Below are positions 52,143-61,540 of a DNA stretch of 64,000 nucleotides, piece by piece; position 1 is the first letter of the stretch, and each line of letters starts with the position of its first letter. Source of the DNA: Alistipes timonensis JC136 (lineage in GTDB: Bacteria; Bacteroidota; Bacteroidia; Bacteroidales; Rikenellaceae); NCBI RefSeq assembly GCF_900107675.1, contig NZ_FNRI01000008.1, forward strand, positions 1 to 64,000. The letters run 5' to 3'. Position numbers and translations under genes: made by a program. Below the pieces are notes generated by a model. It was not told where the DNA came from. It ran no database searches and saw nothing but the letters and a program-made list of their open reading frames with translations.

Positions 52143-52164
52143 CTGCATCGTATCGCCCGGACTA

Positions 52165-53421
52165 TCAGGCACGTTTGCGGACCACGCGCACGGTGGACTG
52201 CGTCGCCTGCCGCACGAAGACCTGCGGACCGCGGGCGTATTTGCGCCACAGCTCGTCGGTATAGCCGCGCACGGTCAGCAGCTCCATGTTCTCGGCTTTC
52301 ATCACGTCGAAGCCCGCCTCGCGCAGCGCCTCGATCGCCTCGTCGATGTGCCACGAGTTGTCGACACACAGGCTCAGGTTCACGGCCGAGTTGTGGATCA
52401 GGTTGGCCTTGATGCGGAAACGCTCCAGCAGCGAGAAGATCGTGGCGAATTTCTCCTCCAGCACGAACGAAAAGTCGCGCGAACGGATCGTCAGCAACAC
52501 CTGGTCCTTTTTGAGAATCAGGATGGGCACGTCGACCGGAGCCGACATCCCGCGGATGACCGTACCGGGCTTGCGCTTGTCGCCGAAGGGGCGCACGTAG
52601 AGCGGAATGTTCTTATTCTGGAGGGGTTTGATCGTTTTCGGGTGGATGATCTGCGCCCCGCTGTAAGCCAGTTCGATGGTGTCGAGGTAGTTCAGCTCGG
52701 CGATCTGCACGGCATCGGGGAACGCCTTCGGATCGGCATTCATCACGCCATCCACATCCTTCCACACCGACATCGACTCGGCGTCGAGGATGTTGGCCAC
52801 CACGGCGGCCGAGTAGTCGGAACCCTCGCGGCCCAGCGTCGTGGTCGTGCCGTCGGGGGCGCCGCCGATGAAGCCCTGCCCGATGAAAATATTCTCGCCG
52901 CACTCGCCCAGCGCATTTTTCAACAACGTCGTCGAAGCCTCGATGTCCACCCCGGCGTCCTTATGACGCTGCTCGGTGAGGAAACAGCGGCGCATGTCGA
53001 TCCAGCGGTTAGGCACTCCGGCGTAATTGAGGTATTCGGAGATGATCGTCGTCGAGACCAGCTCGCCGTAGGCCACGATCGTGTCGTACCACAACTCCGC
53101 ATCGGCCGGTTTATAGACGGTCTCCACAGCTATTTTTTCCAGTTCGTCGAACAGCGTGTCGACCGCCGGCAGGCGTTTGGGGCCGTGCCACAGATCGTCG
53201 ATGATCTCCGCATGGTATTTGCGCAGCGCCTCGACGTTGTCCAGCGAAAGCTGCCGATCCCCTTTCTGAACCCCTTCGAACACCTTTTCCAGCGCATTGG
53301 TCGTCTTGCCCATCGCCGAGACGATGATGAACAGGTTTTGTTCGTCGTCGATGATTTTGCGCAGGTTTCTCACGCCGTCGGCATTTCGCACCGACGCCCC
53401 TCCGAATTTATAGACTTTCAT
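52165..53421 (-). CDS. lysC: Aspartate kinase
   Basis: The 418-residue enzyme phosphorylates aspartate, the first step to lysine, threonine, methionine and diaminopimelate. Marks are MKVYKFGGASV (ATP site), the catalytic-domain block TTTLGREGSDYSAA and DVDGVMNADPK, and two C-terminal ACT-type regulatory halves (about 290-418). It is a monofunctional enzyme, not fused to homoserine dehydrogenase or to diaminopimelate decarboxylase. The upstream region contains repeat copy B. Confidence 0.95.
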   Translation of the reverse strand: MKVYKFGGASVRNADGVRNLRKIIDDEQNLFIIVSAMGKTTNALEKVFEGVQKGDRQLSLDNVEALRKYHAEIIDDLWHGPKRLPAVDTLFDELEKIAVETVYKPADAELWYDTIVAYGELVSTTIISEYLNYAGVPNRWIDMRRCFLTEQRHKDAGVDIEASTTLLKNALGECGENIFIGQGFIGGAPDGTTTTLGREGSDYSAAVVANILDAESMSVWKDVDGVMNADPKAFPDAVQIAELNYLDTIELAYSGAQIIHPKTIKPLQNKNIPLYVRPFGDKRKPGTVIRGMSAPVDVPILILKKDQVLLTIRSRDFSFVLEEKFATIFSLLERFRIKANLIHNSAVNLSLCVDNSWHIDEAIEALREAGFDVMKAENMELLTVRGYTDELWRKYARGPQVFVRQATQSTVRVVRKRA

Positions 53422-53487
53422 GTTATCTTTCTTATTAACCTAACGTACCTTCTTTACCGCCCAGAGGTAACCGACCGCCGGACTCTC

Positions 53488-53660
53488 GCGGCGTTCCGCC
53501 GCGTTTACAAATCTACCCCACCCCGGCTAAGAGCCGGGTTTCAGGGGCGGTGCCCTGATATCGAGGATCGGAACCCATGCGCCGCGTCCATCTCATAAAA
53601 GCCGTTTCTTAAACGGCCCTCGGGAGGGGCTTGTCGCAACGCAACCGGGATTTCAGCCGG
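53488..53660 (+). repeat. Interspersed repeat, copy B
   Basis: The left block (GTTTACAAATCTACCCCACC) and right block (CCTCGGGAGGGGCTTGTCGC, then AACGCAACCGGGATTTC) match copies A and C. They are split by about 90 bases not found in the other two. It lies in the 265-base gap between lysC and the prolyl oligopeptidase gene, which holds nothing else. Confidence 0.75.
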
Positions 53661-53686
53661 AATGCAGGCGGATAGTGCCTGAAATC

Positions 53687-55822
53687 CTATTTTTTCACCA
53701 CCTTATACGGCACTCCGATATTCTGGAACAGGAATGCGTACTGATCCGTCGCTTCGTCGATGCGCTTCGAGGTGGGTTTGCCGGCGCCGTGGCCCGCCTT
53801 CGATTCGATACGGATCAGGATCGGGGCGTCGCCCGCCTGGGCGTGCTGCATCGCGGCCGCAAATTTGAACGAGTGGGCCGGAACGACGCGGTCGTCATGG
53901 TCGGCGGTGGTCACCAGCGTCGCGGGATATTTCACACCCTCCTTTATATTATGCAACGGAGAGTACTTGTAAATATAGGAGAACTGCTCCTCGTTGTCCG
54001 ACGAGCCGTACTCCACGGCCCAGCCCCAGCCGATGGTGAACTTGTGGTAGCGCAGCATGTCCATCACGCCGACAGCCGGGAAGCAGACGGCATAGAGGTC
54101 CGGACGCTGCACCTCGCAGGCTCCGACCAACAGTCCGCCGTTCGAACCGCCGCGGATGGCCAGCTTATCCGACGAGGTGTATTTTTCGGCCACGAGATAC
54201 TCGGCCGCCGCGATGAAGTCGTCGAAGACGTTCTGCTTGTTTTCGAGCATGCCGGCCTTGTGCCACGCCTCGCCGTACTCCGAACCGCCGCGCAGGTTGG
54301 CCTCGCAATAGATGCCGCCCTGCTCGACGAAGAGGATCGTCGTCGGGGTGAACCCGGGGGTGAGGTTGATCTGGAAACCGCCGTAGGCATAGAGCAGGCA
54401 GGGATTCTTGCCGTCACGCTTCAGCCCCTTGCGATAAGTAATGAACATCGGGACTTCGGTGCCGTCCTTCGAGGTGAAGAACACCTGCTCGGTCGTGAAC
54501 TGCGCGGGGTCGAACTTCACCTCCGGAGCCTTGTAGAGCGTCGATGCGCCCGAGGCGATGTCGTATTTGTAGACGGTCGCGGGCGAGGTGTAGTTGGTCA
54601 GCGTATAGTAAAGCTCCGCATCCTCCTTCTCGCCGTCGAAACCGCCGACCGTCCCGATGGCGGGCAGTTCGACCGTACGCATCAGCCGGCCGTCGTAGTC
54701 GTACTGGCGAATCCGGCTCTGCGCATCCTCGAGGTAGGAGGCGAACAGGTAGCCGCCGGCCGTGCCGACCCCGTCGAGCAGACTCTTCCCATCCTCGGGA
54801 ATCACCGTTTCAATCCGGGACGGACGGTTCAGGTCGATCTTCATCAGGGCGTAGTTCGAGGCATCTTCGTTGGTCACGTAGTAGAGCTGGTCGTCCTTGC
54901 AGTCGACAGGCATGTAGTCCGCTTTGAAGCCCGGGAGCAAGGTGCGGAATTTCGGTTCCGAGACTTTCTTATAAAGGATCTCGGAGCCCGACGTACCCTC
55001 CGAGCCCACGATGAAGAGCCACTTGCCGTCCTCGGAAGGCACGGCCGAGAAATAGCGCAGCGGGTGCGCCTTGTCCTCGTAGACGAGTTTGTCGGCCGAC
55101 TGGGGCGTACCCAGTTCGTGATAGTAAACTTTCTGGAACTCGTTCTTGGACGAATAGGCGCTCTTTTTCGGAGCGTCGTAGGCGCTGTAATAGAATCCCT
55201 TGGAATCGGGAGCCCACCGTGCGCCCGAGAACTTCACCCAGTTGATCCGATCGGCAGTCAGCGACTTGTCGGCGGTGTCCATCACACGGATTTCCACCCA
55301 GTCGGAACCCGACGCCGCGGCCGAATAGGCGAACCAGCGTCCGTCCTTCGAGAACGACATGGCGGCCAGCGCCACCGTTCCGTCGTCGGAGAGCGTATTG
55401 GGATCGAGGAACACCTCGCCCGGGGCGCCCGGCTCCTTCGTGCGCCAGATCACCGACTGGTTCTGCAAGCCGTCGTTACAGCTATAATACCACCAGTCGC
55501 CGTGCTTCGCGGGAGCCCCCTCCTTGGGATAGTTCCACAACTCGGTCAGCCGCTCGCGGATCGCCCCGCGGAACGGGATTTGCGAGAGATAGTCCTGGGT
55601 CACGGCGTTCTCGGCGGCGACCCAGGCGGCCGTCGCCTCGGAGTTATCGTCCTCGAGCCAGCGGTAGGGATCGGGGACTTCGGTACCGAAATAGTTGTCC
55701 ACCACGTCGCCGCGCTCGGTCTCGGGGTAAGGCAGGAGTTTGATCTGTTTCATGTTGCTGCAACTTGCCGCCACCGCCGCTGCAGCGAGCAGGACGGCGA
55801 CTTTGTAGGAAAAATACTTCAT
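53687..55822 (-). CDS. Prolyl oligopeptidase family lipoprotein (S9A)
   Basis: The 711-residue protein has a lipoprotein signal peptide (lipobox AASC, lipid Cys at 21), a seven-bladed propeller (about 90-430) and an alpha/beta hydrolase domain with the catalytic triad visible: S560 in RGGSNGG, Asp in ADHDDRVVP and His in KAGHGAG. DPYRWLED near the N-terminus is typical. It cleaves short peptides after proline, here in the periplasm or at the surface. A TAACTTTG at 55851-55858 (minus) is a possible -7 box. Confidence 0.95.
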   Translation of the reverse strand: MKYFSYKVAVLLAAAAVAASCSNMKQIKLLPYPETERGDVVDNYFGTEVPDPYRWLEDDNSEATAAWVAAENAVTQDYLSQIPFRGAIRERLTELWNYPKEGAPAKHGDWWYYSCNDGLQNQSVIWRTKEPGAPGEVFLDPNTLSDDGTVALAAMSFSKDGRWFAYSAAASGSDWVEIRVMDTADKSLTADRINWVKFSGARWAPDSKGFYYSAYDAPKKSAYSSKNEFQKVYYHELGTPQSADKLVYEDKAHPLRYFSAVPSEDGKWLFIVGSEGTSGSEILYKKVSEPKFRTLLPGFKADYMPVDCKDDQLYYVTNEDASNYALMKIDLNRPSRIETVIPEDGKSLLDGVGTAGGYLFASYLEDAQSRIRQYDYDGRLMRTVELPAIGTVGGFDGEKEDAELYYTLTNYTSPATVYKYDIASGASTLYKAPEVKFDPAQFTTEQVFFTSKDGTEVPMFITYRKGLKRDGKNPCLLYAYGGFQINLTPGFTPTTILFVEQGGIYCEANLRGGSEYGEAWHKAGMLENKQNVFDDFIAAAEYLVAEKYTSSDKLAIRGGSNGGLLVGACEVQRPDLYAVCFPAVGVMDMLRYHKFTIGWGWAVEYGSSDNEEQFSYIYKYSPLHNIKEGVKYPATLVTTADHDDRVVPAHSFKFAAAMQHAQAGDAPILIRIESKAGHGAGKPTSKRIDEATDQYAFLFQNIGVPYKVVKK

Positions 55823-55879
55823 AATTGAACCGTTTGGGTAATGATCGGGACAAAGTTAGGAAAAATTCGATATTTTCAG

Positions 55880-55887
55880 TAATTTTG
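55880..55887 (+). promoter_or_regulatory. -7 element of the dapD operon
   Basis: TAATTTTG fits TAnnTTTG; the -33 side has only a weak TTA at the right distance. It diverges from the possible prolyl oligopeptidase promoter 22 bases to the left. Confidence 0.45.
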
Positions 55888-55907
55888 CCTATCGAAAACA
55901 ACGGACT

Positions 55908-56735
55908 ATGTACAACGAACTCAAAACGATAATCGAGCAGGCATGGGAAGACCGCGCACTGCTTCAGGACCCCGCCACGCAGCAGGCCGTGCGGCAGGTC
56001 GTGGAACTGGTGGACAAGGGACAGCTGCGCACGGCGGAACCCGTCGACCCGGCCAAAAGCGAATGGAAAGTCAACGAATGGGTCAAAAAGGCCGTGATCC
56101 TCTACTTCCCGATCCAGCCCATGCGCAAGATGGAGGCCGGCGAGCTGGAGTGGTACGACAAGATGGAGCTCAAACACGGCTACGAGGAGCTGGGCGTGCG
56201 CGTCGTGCCCCACGCCGTGGCCCGTTACGGCGCCTACATCGCCCCGGGAGCCATCCTGATGCCCTCGTATGTGAACATCGGCGCCTATGTCGACACCGGC
56301 ACGATGGTCGACACGTGGGCCACGGTCGGCTCGTGCGCCCAGATCGGACGCCACGTCCACCTCTCGGGCGGCGTGGGCATCGGCGGCGTGCTGGAACCCG
56401 TGCAGGCCGCACCGGTCATCATCGAGGACAACTGCTTCATCGGCTCGCGCTGCATCGTGGTCGAGGGAGCGCATGTCTGCCGCGAAGCGGTGCTGGGCTC
56501 GAACACCGTCATCACCGGCTCGACGCACATCATCGACGTCACGGGACCCGAGCCCGTCACCTACAAAGGCTACGTGCCGCCCCGCTCGGTGGTCGTTCCG
56601 GGCAGCTACCGCAAGCAGTTCCCGGCAGGCGAATACAGCGTCACCTGCGCGCTGATCATTGGCCGGCGCAAAGAGTCCACCGATAAGAAAACGTCGCTCA
56701 ACAACGCCCTGCGCGACTTCGGAGTCTCGGTATAG
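55908..56735 (+). CDS. dapD: Tetrahydrodipicolinate N-succinyltransferase
   Basis: The 275-residue enzyme transfers succinyl from succinyl-CoA to tetrahydrodipicolinate in lysine and diaminopimelate synthesis. It has the left-handed beta-helix hexapeptide repeats in the middle (VNIGAYVDTGTMVDTWATVG, VHLSGGVGIGGVLEP, CFIGSRCIVVEG). It implies that this organism uses the succinylase branch. birA follows after 2 bases. Confidence 0.96.
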   Translation: MYNELKTIIEQAWEDRALLQDPATQQAVRQVVELVDKGQLRTAEPVDPAKSEWKVNEWVKKAVILYFPIQPMRKMEAGELEWYDKMELKHGYEELGVRVVPHAVARYGAYIAPGAILMPSYVNIGAYVDTGTMVDTWATVGSCAQIGRHVHLSGGVGIGGVLEPVQAAPVIIEDNCFIGSRCIVVEGAHVCREAVLGSNTVITGSTHIIDVTGPEPVTYKGYVPPRSVVVPGSYRKQFPAGEYSVTCALIIGRRKESTDKKTSLNNALRDFGVSV

Positions 56736-56737
56736 GC

Positions 56738-57457
56738 ATGATCTACCGCATCGAGGAGACGACCTCCACGAACGACGACGCCCGCGACGCGAAATACCGC
56801 CACGGCGACATCGTCTGGGCCGAACGGCAGACCGCCGGGCGCGGCCAGCGGGGACACTCGTGGACAAGCCCCGAGGGGCAGAACCTCACCTTCTCACTGG
56901 TACTCGAACCCCGGTTCCTGCCCGTCGGGAAGCAATTCCTGCTGTCGGAAGCCGTGGCGCTGGCGCTCACGGACACCTTCGCGCAGGCAGGCATCGAAAC
57001 CCGCATCAAATGGACCAACGACATCTATGCCGGAAACCGGAAACTCGTCGGCATCCTGATCGAACACAGTTACTCGGGACCGACGCTCGCCCGCACGGTC
57101 GTCGGAATCGGCATCAACGTCAACCAAAAGGAGTTCGACCCGGCGCTTCCGAATCCCGTGTCGATGGCTGTCGCCGCAGGCCGCACGTTCGACCGCAGCG
57201 AGGTGCTCGAAACCTTCCGCAAACGGCTCGAAACCCGCTACGCACAGCTCGAAAGGGGCGATGCCGAAGCCTTGCAGCGCGACTACCGCGAACGCATGTA
57301 CGGGCTGGGCGAACAGCGCACGTTCCGCCACCCCGACGGCACGCCTTTCGAAGCAGTCATCGAGGGCGTGCGGCCTTCGGGAGAACTGCTGCTGCGCCAT
57401 GTCGGCGGCCCGCTCCGGGAATACCTGTTCAAAGAGGTGGAATTCGTTGTAAAATAA
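56738..57457 (+). CDS. birA: Biotin--[acetyl-CoA-carboxylase] ligase
   Basis: The 239-residue enzyme attaches biotin to carboxylase carrier proteins. The biotin/AMP site GRGQRGHSW is at about 33-41, the catalytic Lys segment TRIKWTNDIY near 87-96, and GIGINVNQ follows. There is no N-terminal DNA-binding domain, so it does not regulate transcription like the E. coli protein. It is 2 bases after dapD. Confidence 0.95.
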   Translation: MIYRIEETTSTNDDARDAKYRHGDIVWAERQTAGRGQRGHSWTSPEGQNLTFSLVLEPRFLPVGKQFLLSEAVALALTDTFAQAGIETRIKWTNDIYAGNRKLVGILIEHSYSGPTLARTVVGIGINVNQKEFDPALPNPVSMAVAAGRTFDRSEVLETFRKRLETRYAQLERGDAEALQRDYRERMYGLGEQRTFRHPDGTPFEAVIEGVRPSGELLLRHVGGPLREYLFKEVEFVVK

Positions 57458-57469
57458 GCCTGAAAAATC

Positions 57470-57499
57470 TTGCTGTTACAGAAATAACAGTTATATTTG
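57470..57499 (+). promoter_or_regulatory. Promoter of gcvH
   Basis: TTG (57470-57472) and TATATTTG (57492-57499) with a 19-base spacer, 13 bases after the birA stop. The leader to the ATG at 57542 is about 36 bases. Confidence 0.65.
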
Positions 57500-57541
57500 C
57501 ATCGTAAAACAGTCTATTTCAAATCAAATATTAAGAATAAT

Positions 57542-57919
57542 ATGAACGTACCTGCAAATCTGAAATACTCGAACGACCACGAGTGGTGCCGCATCGAGGG
57601 TGACACAGCCGTTATCGGCATTACCGATTTCGCACAGAGCCAACTGGGAGACATCGTATTCGTCGATGTCCCGACTGTCGGCGAGACGCTCGCCGCCGGC
57701 GAGGTATTCGGCACGATCGAGGCCGTGAAGACCGTGAGCGACGCTTTCCTTCCGGTGGGCGGCGAGGTCGTGGAGTTCAACGACGCCGTAGACGCCGACC
57801 CCTCCATCGTCAACAAGGACGCTTACGGCGAAGGCTGGCTCGTCAAGGTCAAGATGTCCGACCCGGCCGAGTACGACGCCCTGCTGAGCGCTGCCGACTA
57901 CGAAAAGCTGATCGGCTAA
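57542..57919 (+). CDS. gcvH: Glycine cleavage system H protein
   Basis: The 125-residue lipoyl carrier protein has the lipoylated Lys63 in IEAVKTVSDAF and the usual SNDHEWC opening. It shuttles the aminomethyl group between the other glycine-cleavage enzymes, which are not in this window. The ATG at 57542 is chosen over an in-frame upstream start that would overlap the promoter. Confidence 0.95.
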   Translation: MNVPANLKYSNDHEWCRIEGDTAVIGITDFAQSQLGDIVFVDVPTVGETLAAGEVFGTIEAVKTVSDAFLPVGGEVVEFNDAVDADPSIVNKDAYGEGWLVKVKMSDPAEYDALLSAADYEKLIG

Positions 57920-57971
57920 CCTGCTTAAGAAGCGTTTAGGGCGACTCCGTACCTGCTATTCAGATAATATT

Positions 57972-58075
57972 GCCGAAATCCCGGTCGCATGCGATAAGCC
58001 CCTCCCGAGGGAGGGGTTTGGGGTGGGGTCAGGCTTGCAAACGACGCCAAAGGCGGCGACAAGGAGTTCGGATAG
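57972..58075 (-). repeat. Interspersed repeat, copy C
   Basis: On the minus strand it reads CGTTTGCAAGCCTGACCCCA, then CCCCTCCCTCGGGAGGGG and CGACCGGGATTTCGGC, in the same order as copies A and B. It fills most of the 203-base gap between gcvH and mdh and is antisense to both. Confidence 0.75.
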
Positions 58076-58122
58076 CGGGATAAGGAACGAAAACGTATAA
58101 CATACCTATAAAAACAAACGTT

Positions 58123-59064
58123 ATGTCTAAAGTTACTGTCGTAGGTGCAGGCGCCGTGGGCGCAACCTGTGCAAACGTAATGGCTTGCCGCGAAGTGGCG
58201 AGCGAAGTGGTCCTCATCGACATCAAAGAGGGTCTTTCGGAGGGCAAGATGCTGGATATGTACCAGTGCTCGACGCTGATGGATTTCGACACGAAGCTCG
58301 TCGGATTGACCAACGACTATAAGATGACCGCCAACTCGGACGTCGTAGTCATCACCTCGGGTATTCCCCGCAAGCCGGGCATGACCCGCGAGGAGCTGAT
58401 CGGTACGAACGCCGGCATCATGAAAGGCGTGATCGAGAACGTCACCAAGTATTCGCCCCGCGCCATCATCATCGTGGTAGCCAACCCGATGGATACGCTG
58501 ACCTACCTGGCCCTGAAGGCTTCGGGACTTCCGAAGAACCGCATCATCGGCATGGGCGGCGCTCTGGACTCGTCGCGCTTCAAATGCTATCTGGCCAAGG
58601 CTACCGGCGCCAACATCAACAACGTCGACGGCATGGTCATCGGCGGCCACGGCGACACGACGATGATTCCGCTCGTATCGAAGGCTACCGTGAACGGCGT
58701 TCCGGTATCGCAGTTCGCGTCGAAGAAGAAGCTCGAGGAGGCTGTCGCCAACACGATGGTCGGCGGCGCTACGCTGACCAAACTCATCGGCACGTCGGCC
58801 TGGTATGCTCCGGGAGCCGCCGCAGCGATGATGGTCGAGGCGATCCTCAACGACCAGAAGAAGATGGTTCCCTGCTGCTGCTACCTCGACGGCGAGTATG
58901 GCCAGAAGGACATCTGCATCGGCGTTCCCGCGATCATCGGCCGCAAAGGTATCGAGAAGATCGTGAAGATCGACCTCACGAAAGAGGAGGCCGAGAAGTT
59001 CGCCGCTTCGGCCGACGCCGTCCGCAAGACGAACAACGTCCTCCACGAGATCAAAGCGCTCTAA
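58123..59064 (+). CDS. mdh: Malate dehydrogenase
   Basis: The 313-residue enzyme interconverts malate and oxaloacetate with NAD. The dinucleotide motif is GAGAVGAT (8-15), the substrate-binding Arg are in PRKPGMTREEL, and the catalytic His lies in GGHGDTTM. It is of the lactate-dehydrogenase-like type. Repeat copy C lies upstream, and no consensus promoter was found between the repeat and the start. Confidence 0.95.
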   Translation: MSKVTVVGAGAVGATCANVMACREVASEVVLIDIKEGLSEGKMLDMYQCSTLMDFDTKLVGLTNDYKMTANSDVVVITSGIPRKPGMTREELIGTNAGIMKGVIENVTKYSPRAIIIVVANPMDTLTYLALKASGLPKNRIIGMGGALDSSRFKCYLAKATGANINNVDGMVIGGHGDTTMIPLVSKATVNGVPVSQFASKKKLEEAVANTMVGGATLTKLIGTSAWYAPGAAAAMMVEAILNDQKKMVPCCCYLDGEYGQKDICIGVPAIIGRKGIEKIVKIDLTKEEAEKFAASADAVRKTNNVLHEIKAL

Positions 59065-59118
59065 GCGAAGGAGGGAGGGGGCTATTCGCCGCATCCCCTG
59101 AAAGCAAGATTCCTACAC

Positions 59119-59150
59119 AAAAAAGCCGCTCCTTTCGGGGCGGCTTTTTT
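59119..59150. terminator. Bidirectional terminator between mdh and the TonB receptor
   Basis: A 14-base stem (59119-59132 with 59137-59150) begins with AAAAAA and ends with TTTTTT, so it can end both convergent transcripts. Confidence 0.85.
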
Positions 59151-59170
59151 GCGTCCGGGGAGAAGCGGCA

Positions 59171-61474
59171 TTAGAAGCTGATCTTCGCACCGACGAACCA
59201 GCTGCGGGGCATCGAGGGACCGTAGACATAACCCGAATCACGTTCGGCCCCCTGGTCGAAATCCTTCTGATAGGCGTTGAAGATGTTCTGCACGCCGCCA
59301 TAAAGCTGGAGCGTGATCTCCTTGTAAATCCGCAGGTCGTAGGCCAGCCGCAGGTTCACGTCGCAGAACGTCGGCGTGGTGACCGCCACGTCCCGGTCCA
59401 CGCCCGACCCGGCCATGTGCTGCACGAGCATCTCACCCGTGCAGGTGCCGGTCACATCGGCCGTGAAGCGGCGCAGCGGTTTGAACGACGCCGTGAAATA
59501 GCCGTAGAGATCGGGCGTGCGGAACATCCGGCGCACGGGAGGCACCTCCGCATCCTCGCTCCACTGCTCGGGCTCGGAGTAGCGGCTCCGCTGCCACGTC
59601 ATCCCCGCCTGCAGTTCGAACCAGCGGGTGAAGGCCGCCCGTCCCTCGACATTCAGTCCGCGCACCGTGGCGCCCGAGCCGTTGTAACGCTCTTTGATCT
59701 TGCCGCCGTCGGCCGTGTCCTCGATATCCCGCAGCGCAAATACATCTTCCAGCTTGGTATAGAATCCTTCGACGAGCAGGTTGGCCTGCACGCTTCCGAA
59801 GGTATGGTAGAGGTCGGCCGAGAGGCTCACGCTGTGCGACCGCTCCTCTTTCAGATCGTCCGCGAGGCGGATGCGGACCCGCTCGCCGCCCACGACGGCG
59901 ATGTGCATATCCTCGTCGAAAGCCTGCGGAGCGCGGTAGCCTCCGGCGTAGCTCACCCGCAGGTTCACCGACTCCGAAGGGTTGAAGCGGACGTTGGCCC
60001 GGGGGCTGAAAATCACGTGATCCACAAGGTTGTGCTTATCGAGGCGGCCGCCGATCAGCAGCGACCATTTTTTGGTCTTCCACTCGTTCTGCAAATAGCC
60101 GCCCACGATATGCACCGTCTGGTCGGTGTCGATTGCGTAGCCGATCGAACGGTCCTCGAGTTCGTCGAAACTGTATTCGGCCCCTAAGGTCAATTCCGAG
60201 GGCATGAACAGCAGCTTGCGGAAGGCATGGACATACTGCACGCCGGCCGCCGCGGTCAGGTCGTGCGTCGTGCCGTAGGCGTCGGGGTCCTGGTTGCCCC
60301 CGTAGTAGCTCTTGCGCGCGGTGTTCTGGAACGAGGCGTAGGCGTTGAACCGGTTGCTGCGGTCGGCCGAGGAGAGGTCGAACGAGAGACTTCCGCCGTC
60401 GATCGCATGGTCGGTCTGCTCGGCGACGAAGGCTTCGTGCGGAGGCAGGTCCAGCCGGTCGCCGCCCCGGCGGTATTCGCCGATGTGGTGATACTGCGCC
60501 GTGATGCGCGAATAAGCGCCCGTGCGGAAAAACGAGCGCATGCCGACCGACTGGCTGTTGATGACCGGCAGTTCGGTGAATCCGTCGCCGTCGTGGTCGT
60601 AACCCGAGCGGTGGCGGCTCTGGCCGAAGACGCTGATGCCCGCGCGGCCGCTCTCGGAGACGATCGAGGCGTTGAGCATCGTCGAATTGTCATAGGAATT
60701 GCTGCCTCCGAGCGAGGTCAGCGTATGCGACAACTGGGCCGAACTGCGCGTCGGCTCCCGGGTGATGATGTTGATTGTGCCGCCAATGGCCGACGAACCG
60801 AAGAGCGCCGAGCCGCCGCCGCGCAGCACCTCGACCCGTTCGATCATGTTGGCCGGAATCTGTTCCAGCCCGTAGACGCCCGTCAGGGCCGAAAAAACGG
60901 GATGCGAATCGACCAGTATTTGCGAATAGTGTCCGTCGAGGCCGTTGATGCGCACCTGCATAAAACCGCAGTTCTGGCAGTCGTCCTCGACACGCACGCC
61001 GGGCTGAAACGAAAGCCCCTGCGCCAGACACGCGGCATTGGTGCGCTCGAACAGTCCGGCGTCGAGTACGCTCACCAGCGCCGGAGCTTCGCGCCGCAGC
61101 GTCGCCGAACGGCTCGCCGAGACGACCACCTCGTCCATCGAGATGCCGTTCTGCGCCACCTCGAAATTCAGTTCCAGCGTCTCGCCGCGCTTCAGCGCGA
61201 CGGAGGTTCTTTTCGCAGCGTAGCCCAGGGCGCGGACTTCGAGCGTCAGCTCCCCTTCGGGCAGGTTTTTCAGGAAATAGTGTCCCGAAGCGTCGGTCGT
61301 CGTACCGAAGGCCGTGCCGACGACGGCTATCGAAGCATAGGGAATGTGTTCGTGGGTTTCACGGTCCACCACGTGGCCGTAAAGGTTGGCGTCCGTGCCT
61401 TTGCGCGGCGCATCGGCACCGGACACAATAAGATACAGGCATAGGAACAATGCCGATAAAACAGATCGTTTCAT
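59171..61474 (-). CDS. TonB-dependent outer-membrane receptor (BtuB/siderophore-like)
   Basis: The 767-residue protein has a signal peptide (to SGA, about 20), a carboxypeptidase-regulatory-like domain (about 30-108), a plug (about 125-240) and a barrel ending in Phe (KISF). The plug has the usual RINGL and VEVLRGGGSALFGSSAIGG blocks and an unusual Cys pair, C166/C169 (DDCQNCG). The ligand could be a metal chelate, haem or corrinoid; sequence alone does not decide. A small exported protein gene lies just upstream on the same transcript. Confidence 0.88.
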   Translation of the reverse strand: MKRSVLSALFLCLYLIVSGADAPRKGTDANLYGHVVDRETHEHIPYASIAVVGTAFGTTTDASGHYFLKNLPEGELTLEVRALGYAAKRTSVALKRGETLELNFEVAQNGISMDEVVVSASRSATLRREAPALVSVLDAGLFERTNAACLAQGLSFQPGVRVEDDCQNCGFMQVRINGLDGHYSQILVDSHPVFSALTGVYGLEQIPANMIERVEVLRGGGSALFGSSAIGGTINIITREPTRSSAQLSHTLTSLGGSNSYDNSTMLNASIVSESGRAGISVFGQSRHRSGYDHDGDGFTELPVINSQSVGMRSFFRTGAYSRITAQYHHIGEYRRGGDRLDLPPHEAFVAEQTDHAIDGGSLSFDLSSADRSNRFNAYASFQNTARKSYYGGNQDPDAYGTTHDLTAAAGVQYVHAFRKLLFMPSELTLGAEYSFDELEDRSIGYAIDTDQTVHIVGGYLQNEWKTKKWSLLIGGRLDKHNLVDHVIFSPRANVRFNPSESVNLRVSYAGGYRAPQAFDEDMHIAVVGGERVRIRLADDLKEERSHSVSLSADLYHTFGSVQANLLVEGFYTKLEDVFALRDIEDTADGGKIKERYNGSGATVRGLNVEGRAAFTRWFELQAGMTWQRSRYSEPEQWSEDAEVPPVRRMFRTPDLYGYFTASFKPLRRFTADVTGTCTGEMLVQHMAGSGVDRDVAVTTPTFCDVNLRLAYDLRIYKEITLQLYGGVQNIFNAYQKDFDQGAERDSGYVYGPSMPRSWFVGAKISF

Positions 61475-61540
61475 GGTAAAATCGAATTGAGGATGAGGCC
61501 CGGAGGACTCCGGGCAAATCAGAAAAGAGGCGTGACGGAG

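Noticed and set aside
61475..61540. Cobalamin riboswitch before the TonB receptor
   Set aside because: The gap is only 66 bases and holds one short GC hairpin, too small for that RNA.
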